Of a DNA stretch of 64,000 nucleotides, positions 25,504 to 35,324 are shown piece by piece. The notes below the pieces were generated by a model. That model had not been told where the DNA came from. It worked only from the letters and a program-made list of their open reading frames with translations, and searched no databases. The position numbers and the translations under genes were made by a program. Each line of letters opens with the position of its first letter. Within the stretch, counting starts at the first letter, position 1. The stretch is taken from contig NZ_LR594665.1 of NCBI RefSeq assembly GCF_901827175.1, positions 1 through 64,000 of the forward strand, given 5' to 3'. The stretch is from Variovorax sp. RA8. Its GTDB lineage: Bacteria > Pseudomonadota > Gammaproteobacteria > Burkholderiales > Burkholderiaceae_C.

Positions 25504-25516
25504 GGTTCAGGCTCCC

Positions 25517-26110
25517 TTAGTTGCCACCGCCGCCCCAACTGGCGCGGCGGCGCTCTTCGTCTTCGGCCTTGATGCGGGCGTTGTATTCGGCCAGGGCGCG
25601 GTCATAGTCCCGCGCCTCGACCCAATACCCTCCCCGCTCAGGAATCCCCACATAGCGCGGCACCGTGCCCGAGAAGTCCGTGTAGGCGTGCGTCGTGTAG
25701 GCGGTGCAGTAGCTGGGCATCTGGTTGCTGACGTACACCATGCCATCGTCGGAACCCGTCCACGAACGCAGCACGGCATTCAGCGAAGCGGCATCACACC
25801 GGCCGGCACCATTGGCCTGCGCATTGACCAGGGCCGACATTTGCGGCGTCTGATTGGCGACGGGGCAGAGGTTCAGGAAGTTGACGCGGCCCCGGATCGT
25901 GTCCGACAGCTTGCGGTACGAAATGCTGAAATAGCGGCGCAGCGAAGGCGTGCATTCGCTGGGCTGGGTGCCAGTGGCAAGGCACAAGATCGCTTCGCAG
26001 GCCAGGCGGGTATCGCCCGTGAGGATTTCCTGCGCGCTGGCAGTGGCTGGAATCGCACCGAAGGCGGCCACCGCAAGAGCGGCCGAGGCGATGAGGTTTT
26101 TGCGTTGCAT
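25517..26110 (-). CDS. trbM: TrbM, periplasmic Trb protein
   Basis: A 197-residue protein with a signal peptide (residues 1-26, ending ATASA) and several cysteines in the first half (CEAILC, CTPSLRRYF, LNLCPV), matching the TrbM family. It lies between trbL and trbN as in RK2. It is accessory in RK2 transfer. Confidence 0.85.
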   Translation of the reverse strand: MQRKNLIASAALAVAAFGAIPATASAQEILTGDTRLACEAILCLATGTQPSECTPSLRRYFSISYRKLSDTIRGRVNFLNLCPVANQTPQMSALVNAQANGAGRCDAASLNAVLRSWTGSDDGMVYVSNQMPSYCTAYTTHAYTDFSGTVPRYVGIPERGGYWVEARDYDRALAEYNARIKAEDEERRRASWGGGGN

Positions 26111-26129
26111 GGTTGATGCTCCTTTGCAG

Positions 26130-27863
26130 TTACGAGGTTTTGGAATTGCGATTCATGAAGTCGGCCACTTCGGGCGCGACGGGGGTTTCTGCCTGGCCCT
26201 TGCCTGCAGACAGTTCGTTGTCGTTGAAGGCCGTGGCGGCCGTCGAGGCCTGCGCGGCGCTGCTGGGTGCCGGTGCGGGAGTGGACAGGTCTGCCGGCGC
26301 TGCCGCGTCCTGCGCCCTGATCGCGGCTGCGATCTTTCCGCCCGTGGTTTCGCTGATGCGATCAAGAGCCGACTCGCGCATGCTCGCGGCCTTGGCTTTC
26401 GCCACGTCCCAGGAGCCTTGCGCCAGGTTGCCCGCAGTGCCCGCAGCAATGGCCGCCGCACGGCCCAACATGCTGCCGGTGGAGCGTTGTTCGCCAGGTG
26501 CCAGGCCAGTGTCCTGCCCCCCTCCCTTGGCGTCAGAACCTGCGGCCTTGCCGCCTGCGTCGGCCTTCCCTTCGGCACCAGGTGCCGCGCCACCGCCCGA
26601 GTCCTTGCCCTCGCCTGCCGGCGCGCTGCTCTTGCCGCCCGAGCTGCCGCCTTCGGAGGCACCACCACCGAAGCCACCGCCCGAGCCACTGGAGCCACTT
26701 GAGCCGCCGCCCGAGCTGCTGCCGGTGTCCATGCCCGCGAAGACGCTGCCACCGCCAGAGCTGCCGCCGCCAGGGCCTGCAGCGGCCATAGCGACGCCGC
26801 CCATCGTGTCGCCCATGCCACCACCGCCGCCGCCCTCGCTGGATGCCGCAGACGCTTTGCTGTAGGCCGCCATGAGGGCTTGCGCGCCACCTGCCGCGCT
26901 GGCCGCGCCGGCTGCAATCGCAGCGCCGCCCGTGGCGATGGCCGCGCCGGCCACCGCCGCCGCACCCATCGCTGCGCCGGCACCAAAGCCACCGCCGAGG
27001 GCGTGCGTTCCGCCGCCCATCGCCAAGCCGCCAACCATCGCCGGCAGCTTGTTGACCAGGGCCAGCAGCACGACCGCGACGATCATCATCACGCCTAATT
27101 CCTTGAGGCTGATGCCGGCGCTCATGGCGTTGTAATACTGATCGACAAACGACTTGCCGATGCCGACGAGCAGAACCATCGTGAAGAGCTGCGCGGCGAT
27201 GTTCAGGACGGTCTTGTAATAGTTGATCGCCATGTCCGAAGTCCACCGCGATCCACCGAAGCCGAGAAAGAAAACGCCGGCATAGGCCAATATCCAGCCG
27301 CTCACCAGGAGCAGCAACATATTCACGCCGATCAACGCCAGGATGATGAGAATCGCCGCGCTGATGAGGATGCCGGCCGCGCTATCGACAGGCGACCACA
27401 CCGAAGACTGATCGAGCACCTTAAAGAAAATGTCGAAACCAATATCAACGATCCCGGAGGGCGTCAGCGTCGAGCCGGTGCCGCTTGCACTGCCTGCGAT
27501 GGTGCGCAGCGAACTCATGATGTCGGTGGCGAAATTCGGCCCGTTCGTGAGCAGCCACCAGAAGAAGCCGGTGAAGATGGTGAAGCGGATGAACTCCGCA
27601 TAGAACTCGCCAATATCGGCCTTGCGCAAGGCCATGAAGCCAAACGTCCACACCATCGAAATCACTGCGAGCGTCCAAAACAACCAGGTGGCCCGGGCCG
27701 TGATGAAGCCGGCCCAACCACTGGCGGCGGCCGAATAGCGGTTGAGGACGTTATCTAAGACGCCGGCATTGTCGATAGCCGCTTGCGCCTCAATGGAAAA
27801 GAACGCCAGCCACAGCAAAACAAACAGCAGGCCGGCGTTCTTGAATACGGCTGGCATTCTCAT
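26130..27863 (-). CDS. trbL: TrbL, VirB6-like channel protein
   Basis: A 577-residue polytopic inner-membrane protein and component of the type IV secretion channel. After a signal-like first segment come about six membrane segments (residues 1-310), an Ala/Gly-rich region, then a long soluble C-terminus with Gly/Ser-rich low complexity (about 365-440). The ATG at 27863 lies ten bases after the trbK stop; a start 44 codons earlier would read back over trbK. Confidence 0.92.
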   Translation of the reverse strand: MRMPAVFKNAGLLFVLLWLAFFSIEAQAAIDNAGVLDNVLNRYSAAASGWAGFITARATWLFWTLAVISMVWTFGFMALRKADIGEFYAEFIRFTIFTGFFWWLLTNGPNFATDIMSSLRTIAGSASGTGSTLTPSGIVDIGFDIFFKVLDQSSVWSPVDSAAGILISAAILIILALIGVNMLLLLVSGWILAYAGVFFLGFGGSRWTSDMAINYYKTVLNIAAQLFTMVLLVGIGKSFVDQYYNAMSAGISLKELGVMMIVAVVLLALVNKLPAMVGGLAMGGGTHALGGGFGAGAAMGAAAVAGAAIATGGAAIAAGAASAAGGAQALMAAYSKASAASSEGGGGGGMGDTMGGVAMAAAGPGGGSSGGGSVFAGMDTGSSSGGGSSGSSGSGGGFGGGASEGGSSGGKSSAPAGEGKDSGGGAAPGAEGKADAGGKAAGSDAKGGGQDTGLAPGEQRSTGSMLGRAAAIAAGTAGNLAQGSWDVAKAKAASMRESALDRISETTGGKIAAAIRAQDAAAPADLSTPAPAPSSAAQASTAATAFNDNELSAGKGQAETPVAPEVADFMNRNSKTS

Positions 27864-27873
27864 AGTCACAACC

Positions 27874-28113
27874 TCACCATTCTTTCTTTTCGCTGGGTTT
27901 GAAACCGCCACCACGGCGCAGGCACAGCGACGAAAACGCTTGCTGCGCGCCCTTGTCTTCGATCTTGGCAACGCTCGCGGGCTTGCAGTTCTCATCGTTG
28001 ACTTCGGGCATGGCTTGCTTGGCCGGTTGTTCTGCAGGCTTTTCGCCGCAGCCGGCGACCAAGGCCGCCACGAGGGCGGCCAGGGCCAAGGTAAGAACCT
28101 TGTTGGTCTTCAT
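27874..28113 (-). CDS. trbK: TrbK, entry-exclusion lipoprotein
   Basis: A 79-residue lipoprotein: the signal peptide ends in the lipobox VAGC (Cys near residue 22), and the small mature part has two further cysteines (NCKPAS, LCLRRG). In RK2 TrbK blocks uptake of a related plasmid. It sits between trbJ and trbL as expected. Confidence 0.85.
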   Translation of the reverse strand: MKTNKVLTLALAALVAALVAGCGEKPAEQPAKQAMPEVNDENCKPASVAKIEDKGAQQAFSSLCLRRGGGFKPSEKKEW

Positions 28114-28123
28114 CGAGCAGCCC

Positions 28124-28897
28124 TTACCAAGTGCGCGCAGGGCTAGCGCGGTACTCGCCCTTGCGCAAGTTTTCGGCAGCAGCGGCCTCTTGCGCCTCTT
28201 TGTCTGCAATCACCTGGTTGCGCGTGGCGACCGCGTTCTGTTGCGCGATCAACAGGCCGCGAATCTGCAGGAGCTGGTTTGCCTGGTTGCTGGCGAGCTG
28301 GTTTGCAAAGCCGATGGCCTGCATCTGGCCGGTGGCTCCCTGCGCGGAAGATTGCAGGCGTTGCAATTGGCGCGCATCGGATTCCATTGCGTCCTGCTGC
28401 TTGTCCAAGCCTTTGAACAGCGCATCGTTGGCCTTCTTCTGAGCTTCCGAATTCAGCTTGTTGGAAGCCTGTTTCATGGCGTCGAATTCAGCCTTCGTGC
28501 AACCGATGTTGAAGCATGGGGACGAGCGGTAATAGGACACGTCCTGGAACTTCGACAGGTAGCCGTCGAGGCTGCCCGCCTGGTTCTTGTAGTAGTTCAA
28601 CGTGTCGATGGCCCCGCGAAGCTGGTTCATCGTGGACGTGGCCTGATCCCAGATATACGCGGCCGGTGCGACCGTGTTCTGGATCATGTTTTCGTACTGC
28701 TGGAGCTGGGTGCGGTACTGCTCAATTTGCTTGAGCGTCTGCGCAACGTTCTCCACTGCCGACATGACGGTTTGCGTCAGGTTCGCACCGTCGATAACCG
28801 GGATGCCGGCCTGCGCCGGGGTCATCACGCCAGGGGCAGTAAGTGCAAAAACCAAAGCGACTTTAGCCGCTAAAACTTTCTTAGTGAGCATCTTCAT
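28124..28897 (-). CDS. trbJ: TrbJ, VirB5-like protein
   Basis: A 257-residue P-type T4SS protein with a signal peptide (about residues 1-30, ending PAQAG) and a mostly helical mature domain, with CFNIGC the only cysteine pair. It is considered a minor pilus component. An exact KorB site overlaps its first codons. Confidence 0.92.
   Translation of the reverse strand: MKMLTKKVLAAKVALVFALTAPGVMTPAQAGIPVIDGANLTQTVMSAVENVAQTLKQIEQYRTQLQQYENMIQNTVAPAAYIWDQATSTMNQLRGAIDTLNYYKNQAGSLDGYLSKFQDVSYYRSSPCFNIGCTKAEFDAMKQASNKLNSEAQKKANDALFKGLDKQQDAMESDARQLQRLQSSAQGATGQMQAIGFANQLASNQANQLLQIRGLLIAQQNAVATRNQVIADKEAQEAAAAENLRKGEYRASPARTW
28862..28874. promoter_or_regulatory. KorB operator at the start of trbJ
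   Basis: Exact TTTAGCCGCTAAA overlapping the signal-peptide codons of trbJ. KorB sites near trbJ occur in other IncP-1 plasmids. Confidence 0.85.
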
Positions 28898-28915
28898 TTC
28901 GCTTTCTCCTTTGGG

Positions 28916-30310
28916 TTAGTAGTCGAACGCCTGGTACGGCTTGGAAAACGTCATGTCCTTGGTGACGATGACGTTAAAACGGTAGCCCGGACGAATTTCG
29001 AGGGTCGGGGCAATGTTCATGTTTTTGGAAATCAACTGAGCGGTGACAAGGCCGAGCTGCTGGCCCAACGCTTCGCTAAGTGCGCCGCTGGCCGTCTGCC
29101 GATTGCCGTTGTTCTGCTGGTCCTGGTTCTGGCTCATGGTGATACCCGCCGTCACGCCAGACATGAGGAATGCCGATGCGAACAGCCGGAAATAGTGGTT
29201 GTTCACCTGGTCATTGAAGCCCGCATAACCGGCGCTGTCCGCACCAGGCATCGAACCAATATCCATTGCCTTGCCGTCCGGGAAGACGATGCGTTGCCAG
29301 GCAATCAGCACGCGGGATTGGCCGTATGCCACATCACTGGAGTACCGACCCACAAGGCGCGAGCCTTGAGGAATCAGCTTCCATTTGCCGGTGGGCGTGT
29401 CGAACACGTCCTGGCTCACCTGGGCCATGATCTGACCGGGCAAATCGGAGTTGATGCCTGAAATCAGCGTGGCGGGCACGACGAAACCGGCGCGCAGCTC
29501 ATACGGCGAGCGTGGCGCTTCGGGCTTGGAATCGAGCTTCCAGCGGTCTTCCTGCCCGGAGTTGGCGAACTGCGAATAGTCCTTGCTCCCCGGCGAGCTG
29601 GAGCCGGCCGTTTGCAGGAGCCTAGGAGCCGCCGAAACGCCTCCCCCGGACATACCCCCTACCCCACCGGCTTGAAGCTGCTGCATGCGCGCTCTGTAGG
29701 CCGCCGTGGGGTCGTCGCGGGTCTGCGCGTCGATTTGCTGGCGCACGGCCGCCAGTCGGGCTAACGCTTCCTCGCGGGTGGCCGGCGCTGCGCCATCCGT
29801 CAGGCCGCCAGGCGTCGATCCCGAGCTGCGCGGAGCGATGCCCCGCACGCCCGTCTTTGCCTTGATGGCCTCTTCGAGCTGCTGCATCTTCGCCATGCGG
29901 ACGCGCTGCATTTCGTCGTTGTTGACACGGTCATCCAGGCTTGCGCTGGTCGGTGGCGTCGGCGGCGCGTCCAGGTTGTCCGGGCGGGCAACGTCGATGG
30001 CCTGGCCTTGCGGCTGCGAGAGGTCGGGCACCGTGGGCGGTGCTGGCCGCTCGGCCTGAATGATCCCGTCCTTCTGGTTGCCGGCAATCTCGTTGGCGAA
30101 CATGCTGGTGTTGCCAGCCTTTTCGTCCTTCGCACCGGCCGGCCGGTTCTGCTGGGCTGCGCGATCCGCAGCCACCAACACCATGACCAGCAGGAACACG
30201 CCCATCAGGCCGCCGATGATGTAGACCGGCAGATTGTTGACGCGGCGAACGCCGGTCTTCTTTGTCACTTCCCCAGGGGAAGCGTCAGGCGACATTTGGT
30301 CTTCGCTCAT
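28916..30310 (-). CDS. trbI: TrbI, VirB10-like channel protein
   Basis: A 464-residue protein spanning the cell envelope: short cytoplasmic N-terminus, one membrane segment (about residues 28-50), a Pro-rich periplasmic linker and a conserved C-terminal VirB10 domain (about 260-460, with GSRLVGRYSSDVAYGQSR). The ATG at 30310 lies five bases after the trbH stop and was preferred to one eight codons upstream. Confidence 0.94.
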   Translation of the reverse strand: MSEDQMSPDASPGEVTKKTGVRRVNNLPVYIIGGLMGVFLLVMVLVAADRAAQQNRPAGAKDEKAGNTSMFANEIAGNQKDGIIQAERPAPPTVPDLSQPQGQAIDVARPDNLDAPPTPPTSASLDDRVNNDEMQRVRMAKMQQLEEAIKAKTGVRGIAPRSSGSTPGGLTDGAAPATREEALARLAAVRQQIDAQTRDDPTAAYRARMQQLQAGGVGGMSGGGVSAAPRLLQTAGSSSPGSKDYSQFANSGQEDRWKLDSKPEAPRSPYELRAGFVVPATLISGINSDLPGQIMAQVSQDVFDTPTGKWKLIPQGSRLVGRYSSDVAYGQSRVLIAWQRIVFPDGKAMDIGSMPGADSAGYAGFNDQVNNHYFRLFASAFLMSGVTAGITMSQNQDQQNNGNRQTASGALSEALGQQLGLVTAQLISKNMNIAPTLEIRPGYRFNVIVTKDMTFSKPYQAFDY

Positions 30311-30315
30311 GTGCG

Positions 30316-30783
30316 TTACTCCTTCCGAACCCACGCGCCGGCCGGGTACAGAGTGCCGTTCTGTGCAGCCGAGTAAGCGCGGGTCAATGACTGGTTGCCC
30401 ACCAGCAGGGTCACGCGGTACAGGTTCGATTCAGCTTGATCGAGGATGTACCGCAGCGGTTTGCCAGCGGTCGCCGTGGCGTCCGTGGCCGCCGATGCGG
30501 CCGAGGCCGGCGCGGCTGGTTTGAACTCCAAGAGGGCGTAGCCCTTGGCGCGCAGCGACTCGACCAGCGAAGAGCCGAAGGCATCCGGCGTGGCGTGCTG
30601 CAGATCGAACCGCGTGCTTGCGGGCGGGTACACGGCAACGAGCTGCTTCGCGGCGTCATCAGCCATCGTTTGATTGAAGGCTGCAGGCGCGCTTTGCGTG
30701 AAGTTGCCGTAGGTGGATGGCGCAGTGGTGGCGCAGCCGGCCAGGCCGACCACGAGCAGCGCGAGGAAAGCGGTCTTGCGCAT
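30316..30783 (-). CDS. trbH: TrbH, outer-membrane lipoprotein
   Basis: A 155-residue lipoprotein with lipobox LAGC (Cys17), in the VirB7 position between trbG and trbI. It is thought to stabilise TrbG at the outer membrane. The Ala-rich central linker (about 95-115) is low complexity. Confidence 0.88.
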   Translation of the reverse strand: MRKTAFLALLVVGLAGCATTAPSTYGNFTQSAPAAFNQTMADDAAKQLVAVYPPASTRFDLQHATPDAFGSSLVESLRAKGYALLEFKPAAPASAASAATDATATAGKPLRYILDQAESNLYRVTLLVGNQSLTRAYSAAQNGTLYPAGAWVRKE

Positions 30784-30785
30784 GG

Positions 30786-31691
30786 TTATTTCCCCCTGGT
30801 GATGGTCACGCGGTCTTGGCTGCTGCCGACGCCGGCAATCAGCACGGCCTTGTCGAAAACCGTGTCCACGATGTAGCGGTCACCCTGCACGCGGTAATTG
30901 ACCATCACGGTTTCTTCATCCGTGAAAACGCCGCCATCCTTGCGAACGACTAGGAGCGTCGGCGCTTCCGTCTGCTGCATCGTGCTGGGCATTTGGATGA
31001 TGGTTTTGGTCCCATCGTTGTAGACGCGCACGGGCTTCCAGGCGGCCGATCCCGACACGTCATAGGCAAAGTTCAGATCGCCCAGGTACTCGCCGGTTTG
31101 CGGGATCGTGCGCGACTGCTTTTCCTTCACTTCGCGGGTCTTGATGGCGTCCCACTTCGCCATTGCGTCTTCCGTGTAGGTGAACGCCACACGGGGCATG
31201 AACTCCGTGCGATGCGAGCGCAGCCGCAGGTGATACGTGCGCCGGTTCGTGGTGACGATCAGCGACGTTTCCAGGCCCACGTCCATCGGCTTGATGATGA
31301 GGTGCTGCACTTCGGCCGGGCCGCTGCCCGTGATGGCCGGCTCGACCGTCCACCGGGCGGTGTCGCCCAGGTGGATCGAGTTGACCTGTTCACCGGGCTG
31401 CAGCTCCACATCGCAGACCTGCAGCACTGCGCACACGATGCTGGGCTGCTGCGCACCGAACAGGAAGCGGATCGAGCCATCGGCGCCGGCCACCGGCTTG
31501 ATGCCCGTCGCGCTGTTGTCGCGCCACTTCTGAGCGATGGCGACGGCCGCTTTTTCCTGCGGCGTCAGCGTCGGGTTGTCTTTGGAGAAATAGAGGTCGG
31601 CCAGGTTCTTGTCAGCCGGGCCGGCCGGCCCTGCAGCGAGTGCGAATGCGGGCGCAGCGCCCAGGACCAAAGCGAGAAGATACTTGTTCAT
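30786..31691 (-). CDS. trbG: TrbG, VirB9-like channel protein
   Basis: A 301-residue periplasmic/outer-membrane protein with a signal peptide (residues 1-20, ending ALAAG) and the conserved C-terminal VirB9 domain (LNFAYDVSGSAAWKPVRVYNDG, about 205-226). Part of the core complex with TrbH and TrbI. Confidence 0.93.
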   Translation of the reverse strand: MNKYLLALVLGAAPAFALAAGPAGPADKNLADLYFSKDNPTLTPQEKAAVAIAQKWRDNSATGIKPVAGADGSIRFLFGAQQPSIVCAVLQVCDVELQPGEQVNSIHLGDTARWTVEPAITGSGPAEVQHLIIKPMDVGLETSLIVTTNRRTYHLRLRSHRTEFMPRVAFTYTEDAMAKWDAIKTREVKEKQSRTIPQTGEYLGDLNFAYDVSGSAAWKPVRVYNDGTKTIIQMPSTMQQTEAPTLLVVRKDGGVFTDEETVMVNYRVQGDRYIVDTVFDKAVLIAGVGSSQDRVTITRGK

Positions 31692-31703
31692 GAGTGTTGC
31701 CCC

Positions 31704-32480
31704 TTAAAGCTGTTTCGACCAAGAGAAGTCACGGACGTAGATGCCAAGCGGGTTGTTGCGCACTTGCTCTTCCGTGGTGTTTGGAGTGGTGGCGACGGTG
31801 TAGACCGTGACTAAGGCCCGCATGCGGACCGGCAGGCCCTTCACGACGCCCTGCCGGTCGCGTGTCGTCTCCATCCAGTCCACTTGCCAGGTGTCGGGCG
31901 TCTGCGGGATCACCGAGAGAATTTCGGTGCTGACCGTTTCTTTCGCGGCGCGCTTGAACGGGCTGCTGTCCTCGCTGCCGTTCAACCATTCATTGGTCTT
32001 GGCCGTGGCCGGATCGTTGGCCGAAAGCATCGAGTAGAGCCGGAACACGGCCTTGCGCTGCAAGGCCACGTCAGGCGTCACCAAGCGGGCATCGCTGACG
32101 AACGAGGCCACCGAGGCGTGCACCACGCGCTGATCGACTGCAGCGGCCCGCTGTGCCGGCGCGACGGCCACCGCCTGGCCGAGCTTGTCTACCTCGACCA
32201 CGTAGGGCACGAACTTCGATTGACTGCCAATGTGGATCAACCCGCCCACGGCGGCCAGGACGATCAACAACGACAGAATGCCGACAACCTGCCAGGTCTG
32301 GCGCGACGAGACGACCGCGCCAACGTGTTCATTCCAGGTGCGGCGTGCCGCCAGGTACGGGTTTTCGACCTCGCCCCTGCGTCGGCCACCTTCCATCACC
32401 GAATCCGGTGCGCGCCGGGGATCAGCCGGCTGTGCGGGCTTCTTGAAAATCAAGCCCTTGATCGTGTCTGCAAAGCTCAT
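31704..32480 (-). CDS. trbF: TrbF, VirB8-like inner-membrane protein
   Basis: A 258-residue bitopic protein with a membrane segment near residues 65-85 and a periplasmic VirB8-type domain. It overlaps trbE by four bases. It nucleates assembly of the secretion channel. Confidence 0.92.
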   Translation of the reverse strand: MSFADTIKGLIFKKPAQPADPRRAPDSVMEGGRRRGEVENPYLAARRTWNEHVGAVVSSRQTWQVVGILSLLIVLAAVGGLIHIGSQSKFVPYVVEVDKLGQAVAVAPAQRAAAVDQRVVHASVASFVSDARLVTPDVALQRKAVFRLYSMLSANDPATAKTNEWLNGSEDSSPFKRAAKETVSTEILSVIPQTPDTWQVDWMETTRDRQGVVKGLPVRMRALVTVYTVATTPNTTEEQVRNNPLGIYVRDFSWSKQL

Positions 32481-35014
32481 GCTGCCACCCCATAGTCAGA
32501 AAGTTTCAAATTGCGGCCGGCGAGCCATTCATGCACCCAGGCATCGCCGAACTTGGCTTCGAGGCTCTTGATAGCCGCCACGGATTCCTTGTCGGACGCG
32601 CCGACGAACGCCAGGGCCAGCGGGCCTAGAGCCAGGTCGTAGAGTCGCCGGCCGTTCTCGGAAACGTAGTAGTACTGCCGCTTCGGAATGGCCGTAGCCA
32701 GAATCTCAATCTGGCGAGCGTTGAGGCCCATGCGGCGATAGAGCGCCGCCGTGTCCTCATCGCGGGCGTACACGTTGGGCAGGAAAATCTTGGTTGCGGT
32801 CGATTCCACGATCACGTCCAAGATGCCCGAGTTCGCCGCGTCGGAAAGGCTCTGCGTTGCCATGAGCACCAGGCAGTTCGCCTTGCGCAGCACCTTGAGC
32901 CATTCCCGAATCTTGGCGCGGAACGCCGGGTGTCCCAGCATCAGCCAGGCTTCGTCCAGGATGATGACGGCCGGCTGGCCTTTCAGGCTGCGCTCGATGC
33001 GGCGGAACAGGTAGAGCAGCGTCGGCAGGGCGTATTTCTCGCCCAGGTTCATCAGCTCTTCGATTTCAAAAACGGTGAAGTCGGTGAGCGACAAACCATC
33101 TTCTTCGGCATCGAGCAGATGGCCCATGTTGCCGTCCACCGTGTACTGCCGGATCGCCTCGCGGATCGCTTCATCCTGGATCGTCACGCTGAATTCGGAC
33201 AGCGTGCGCGCTCCGCTGGCGTGCATGCTCATGATCGCGTTCCCGATCTCATTGCGTTGCGCCGGGGTGGTTTCCACGTTGTTCAGCGCAAGGATCGTGT
33301 CGATCCACTCCATCGCCCAAGCCCGATCACTCTTCGACTCCAGGAACTGCAGAGGGCAGAAGGCCAGCTTGTCGTCATCGGCCGCCACGGTGAAGTGCTT
33401 GCCGCCCGTGGCCTTGGCCAAGGGGTACATGGACATGCCTTTGTCGAAGGCGTAGATCGACATGCCTTGATAGCGACGGAGCTGCGCCGCGATCAACGCA
33501 AGGTGCGTTGACTTGCCGGCACCCGTGGGACCGAACATGAAGGTGTGGCCCAGGTCGCGCACATGCAGGTTGAGACGGAACGGCGTGGCACCGTGCGTCA
33601 CGCAATGCATGAGTGCCGGCGACAGCGGCGGATACATCGGGCAAGGCGCTTTGTTGAGGCCCGTCCAGATCGTGCTTGTCGGCAGCAGATCGGCCAGGTT
33701 CATCGTGTTGATGAGCGGGCGGCGAACGTTCTCCACGCCGTGGCCCGGAAGGCTTCCCAGGTAGGCGTCCAGCGTGTTGATTGTCTCGATCCGCGCAGCG
33801 AAGCCCAGGCGGTTGATGGCCTTTTCTACCTGGCGTGCAGAGGTTTCCAGCTTTTCGCGGTCTTCGTCCATCAGGACGACGACGCTGGTGTAGTACCCCA
33901 CCGCGACCAGGCCGCTATTGACCTCGGCAATCGCAGACTCGGCATCGTTCACCATGGACATGGCGTCCTGGTCCACCGAGCCGGTATTCGTGTTGAAAAC
34001 CTGGTCGAAGAAGCCACGGATTTTTTGCTTCCACTTCTTGCGGAACTTGTCCAGGTGCTTCACGGCTTCATGCGAGTCCATGAAGATGAAGCGGCTCGAC
34101 CAGCGGTATTCGACGGGCAGCTCGCCCAGGGCGGTCAAGACTCCCGGTGTTGACTCCAGAGGAAAGCCCTCGATGGCAACGACCTGGACGAACTTGCGGC
34201 CGATCTTGGGCACCACGCCGCCGAACAGTTCCTGGCCGCCGATCACGGCATCCAGGTACATCGGGTTGCTGGGCAGCAGCACGGGGTGATCCATGCCCGT
34301 GATGCAGAACTGCAGCCACCGCAGCAGATCGTCATGCGTGACCGTGGAGCCGTCTTCGTTCACCACCTTGTTCCCACGCAGGCGCTGCAGCTTGACGGCC
34401 GACGACAGGCGCGATTCGATGCTGGTGCATTCGCGCTTGAAGTAGTCGATCAAGCCTTGCGTGCGGGCCTTGTTGCCGGGTGTCTTCGCTTCGTCATCGA
34501 ACATCAGTTCAACGAACTTGCTTTGCGCCAGAAGCGGCGGAAAGTAGGTCATCGTGACGATGAAATAGCCCTCGTACATCGTGCCCAGGCCCTCGAAGAG
34601 TCGGCGGCGCTCTTCGTCCATGGCGGCCGACACCGGATCGGGGAAATGCGACAGGCCCGTTTCGGTGTAGTTGGGTGCCGGCCGGCGCACGGCATCGACG
34701 TGGAGCATCCAGCCGTTACCCAGGCCCGCGAGCGCCTGATTGATGCGGAACGACACCATTTCCCGCTGTTCATCGGTGCTGCTTGCGTTGTCGTCGCCCT
34801 TGTAGAGCCAAGAGGCGATGAACGACCCGTTCTTACCCACGATCACGCCGTCATCGACCATGGCGGCGTAGTTGAGTAGATCGGCCAGGCCGGCGTCCTT
34901 GGAACGATGCTTTTTGAGCTTCAATTCCGCATCGACGGCTCGGATGCGAGCGAACAGGATGAGCAGCAGCAAGGCACCGAGCGCCGCGATGCCAATTGCG
35001 ATTGCTTCGATCAT
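32477..35014 (-). CDS. trbE: TrbE, VirB4-like ATPase
   Basis: An 845-residue ATPase that drives pilus assembly and transport. Walker A GPTGAGKST lies near residue 495 and Walker B VIILDEAWLML near 680. A short N-terminal hydrophobic stretch (about 1-24) may anchor it. Four-base overlaps with trbD and trbF indicate coupled translation. Confidence 0.95.
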   Translation of the reverse strand: MIEAIAIGIAALGALLLLILFARIRAVDAELKLKKHRSKDAGLADLLNYAAMVDDGVIVGKNGSFIASWLYKGDDNASSTDEQREMVSFRINQALAGLGNGWMLHVDAVRRPAPNYTETGLSHFPDPVSAAMDEERRRLFEGLGTMYEGYFIVTMTYFPPLLAQSKFVELMFDDEAKTPGNKARTQGLIDYFKRECTSIESRLSSAVKLQRLRGNKVVNEDGSTVTHDDLLRWLQFCITGMDHPVLLPSNPMYLDAVIGGQELFGGVVPKIGRKFVQVVAIEGFPLESTPGVLTALGELPVEYRWSSRFIFMDSHEAVKHLDKFRKKWKQKIRGFFDQVFNTNTGSVDQDAMSMVNDAESAIAEVNSGLVAVGYYTSVVVLMDEDREKLETSARQVEKAINRLGFAARIETINTLDAYLGSLPGHGVENVRRPLINTMNLADLLPTSTIWTGLNKAPCPMYPPLSPALMHCVTHGATPFRLNLHVRDLGHTFMFGPTGAGKSTHLALIAAQLRRYQGMSIYAFDKGMSMYPLAKATGGKHFTVAADDDKLAFCPLQFLESKSDRAWAMEWIDTILALNNVETTPAQRNEIGNAIMSMHASGARTLSEFSVTIQDEAIREAIRQYTVDGNMGHLLDAEEDGLSLTDFTVFEIEELMNLGEKYALPTLLYLFRRIERSLKGQPAVIILDEAWLMLGHPAFRAKIREWLKVLRKANCLVLMATQSLSDAANSGILDVIVESTATKIFLPNVYARDEDTAALYRRMGLNARQIEILATAIPKRQYYYVSENGRRLYDLALGPLALAFVGASDKESVAAIKSLEAKFGDAWVHEWLAGRNLKLSDYGVAA

Positions 35015-35322
35015 TTGTATTGCTTCCCTTGGCTATTCGGGTTCAGTCGGAAAGGCGTGCTGCGCGCTGGGTAGTACCCCTTGTACTTACGGTGACGCAG
35101 GTACACGAAGCGCAGCTTGGGATCGGACTTCGCCATGAGCCGGCACGCGAAGAGCGCACCGAACCACAGCAGAAGCCCGATCACCGTTGCCCTCAGTTCT
35201 TGGGCGCTGAAAATCAGAGCGAAGGCCAGAAGACCCGAAAACATCACCAGTTCACGATCCCCACCCATGAACAGGTTGTCTCGGTTCCCGGCGCGACGAA
35301 TGGGGATCGTGCGGAGGGCCAT
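35011..35322 (-). CDS. trbD: TrbD, VirB3-like membrane protein
   Basis: A 103-residue protein with two closely spaced membrane segments (about residues 27-65), in the VirB3 position between the pilin and the VirB4 ATPase. It overlaps trbE by four bases. Confidence 0.9.
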   Translation of the reverse strand: MALRTIPIRRAGNRDNLFMGGDRELVMFSGLLAFALIFSAQELRATVIGLLLWFGALFACRLMAKSDPKLRFVYLRHRKYKGYYPARSTPFRLNPNSQGKQYK

Positions 35323-35324
35323 CG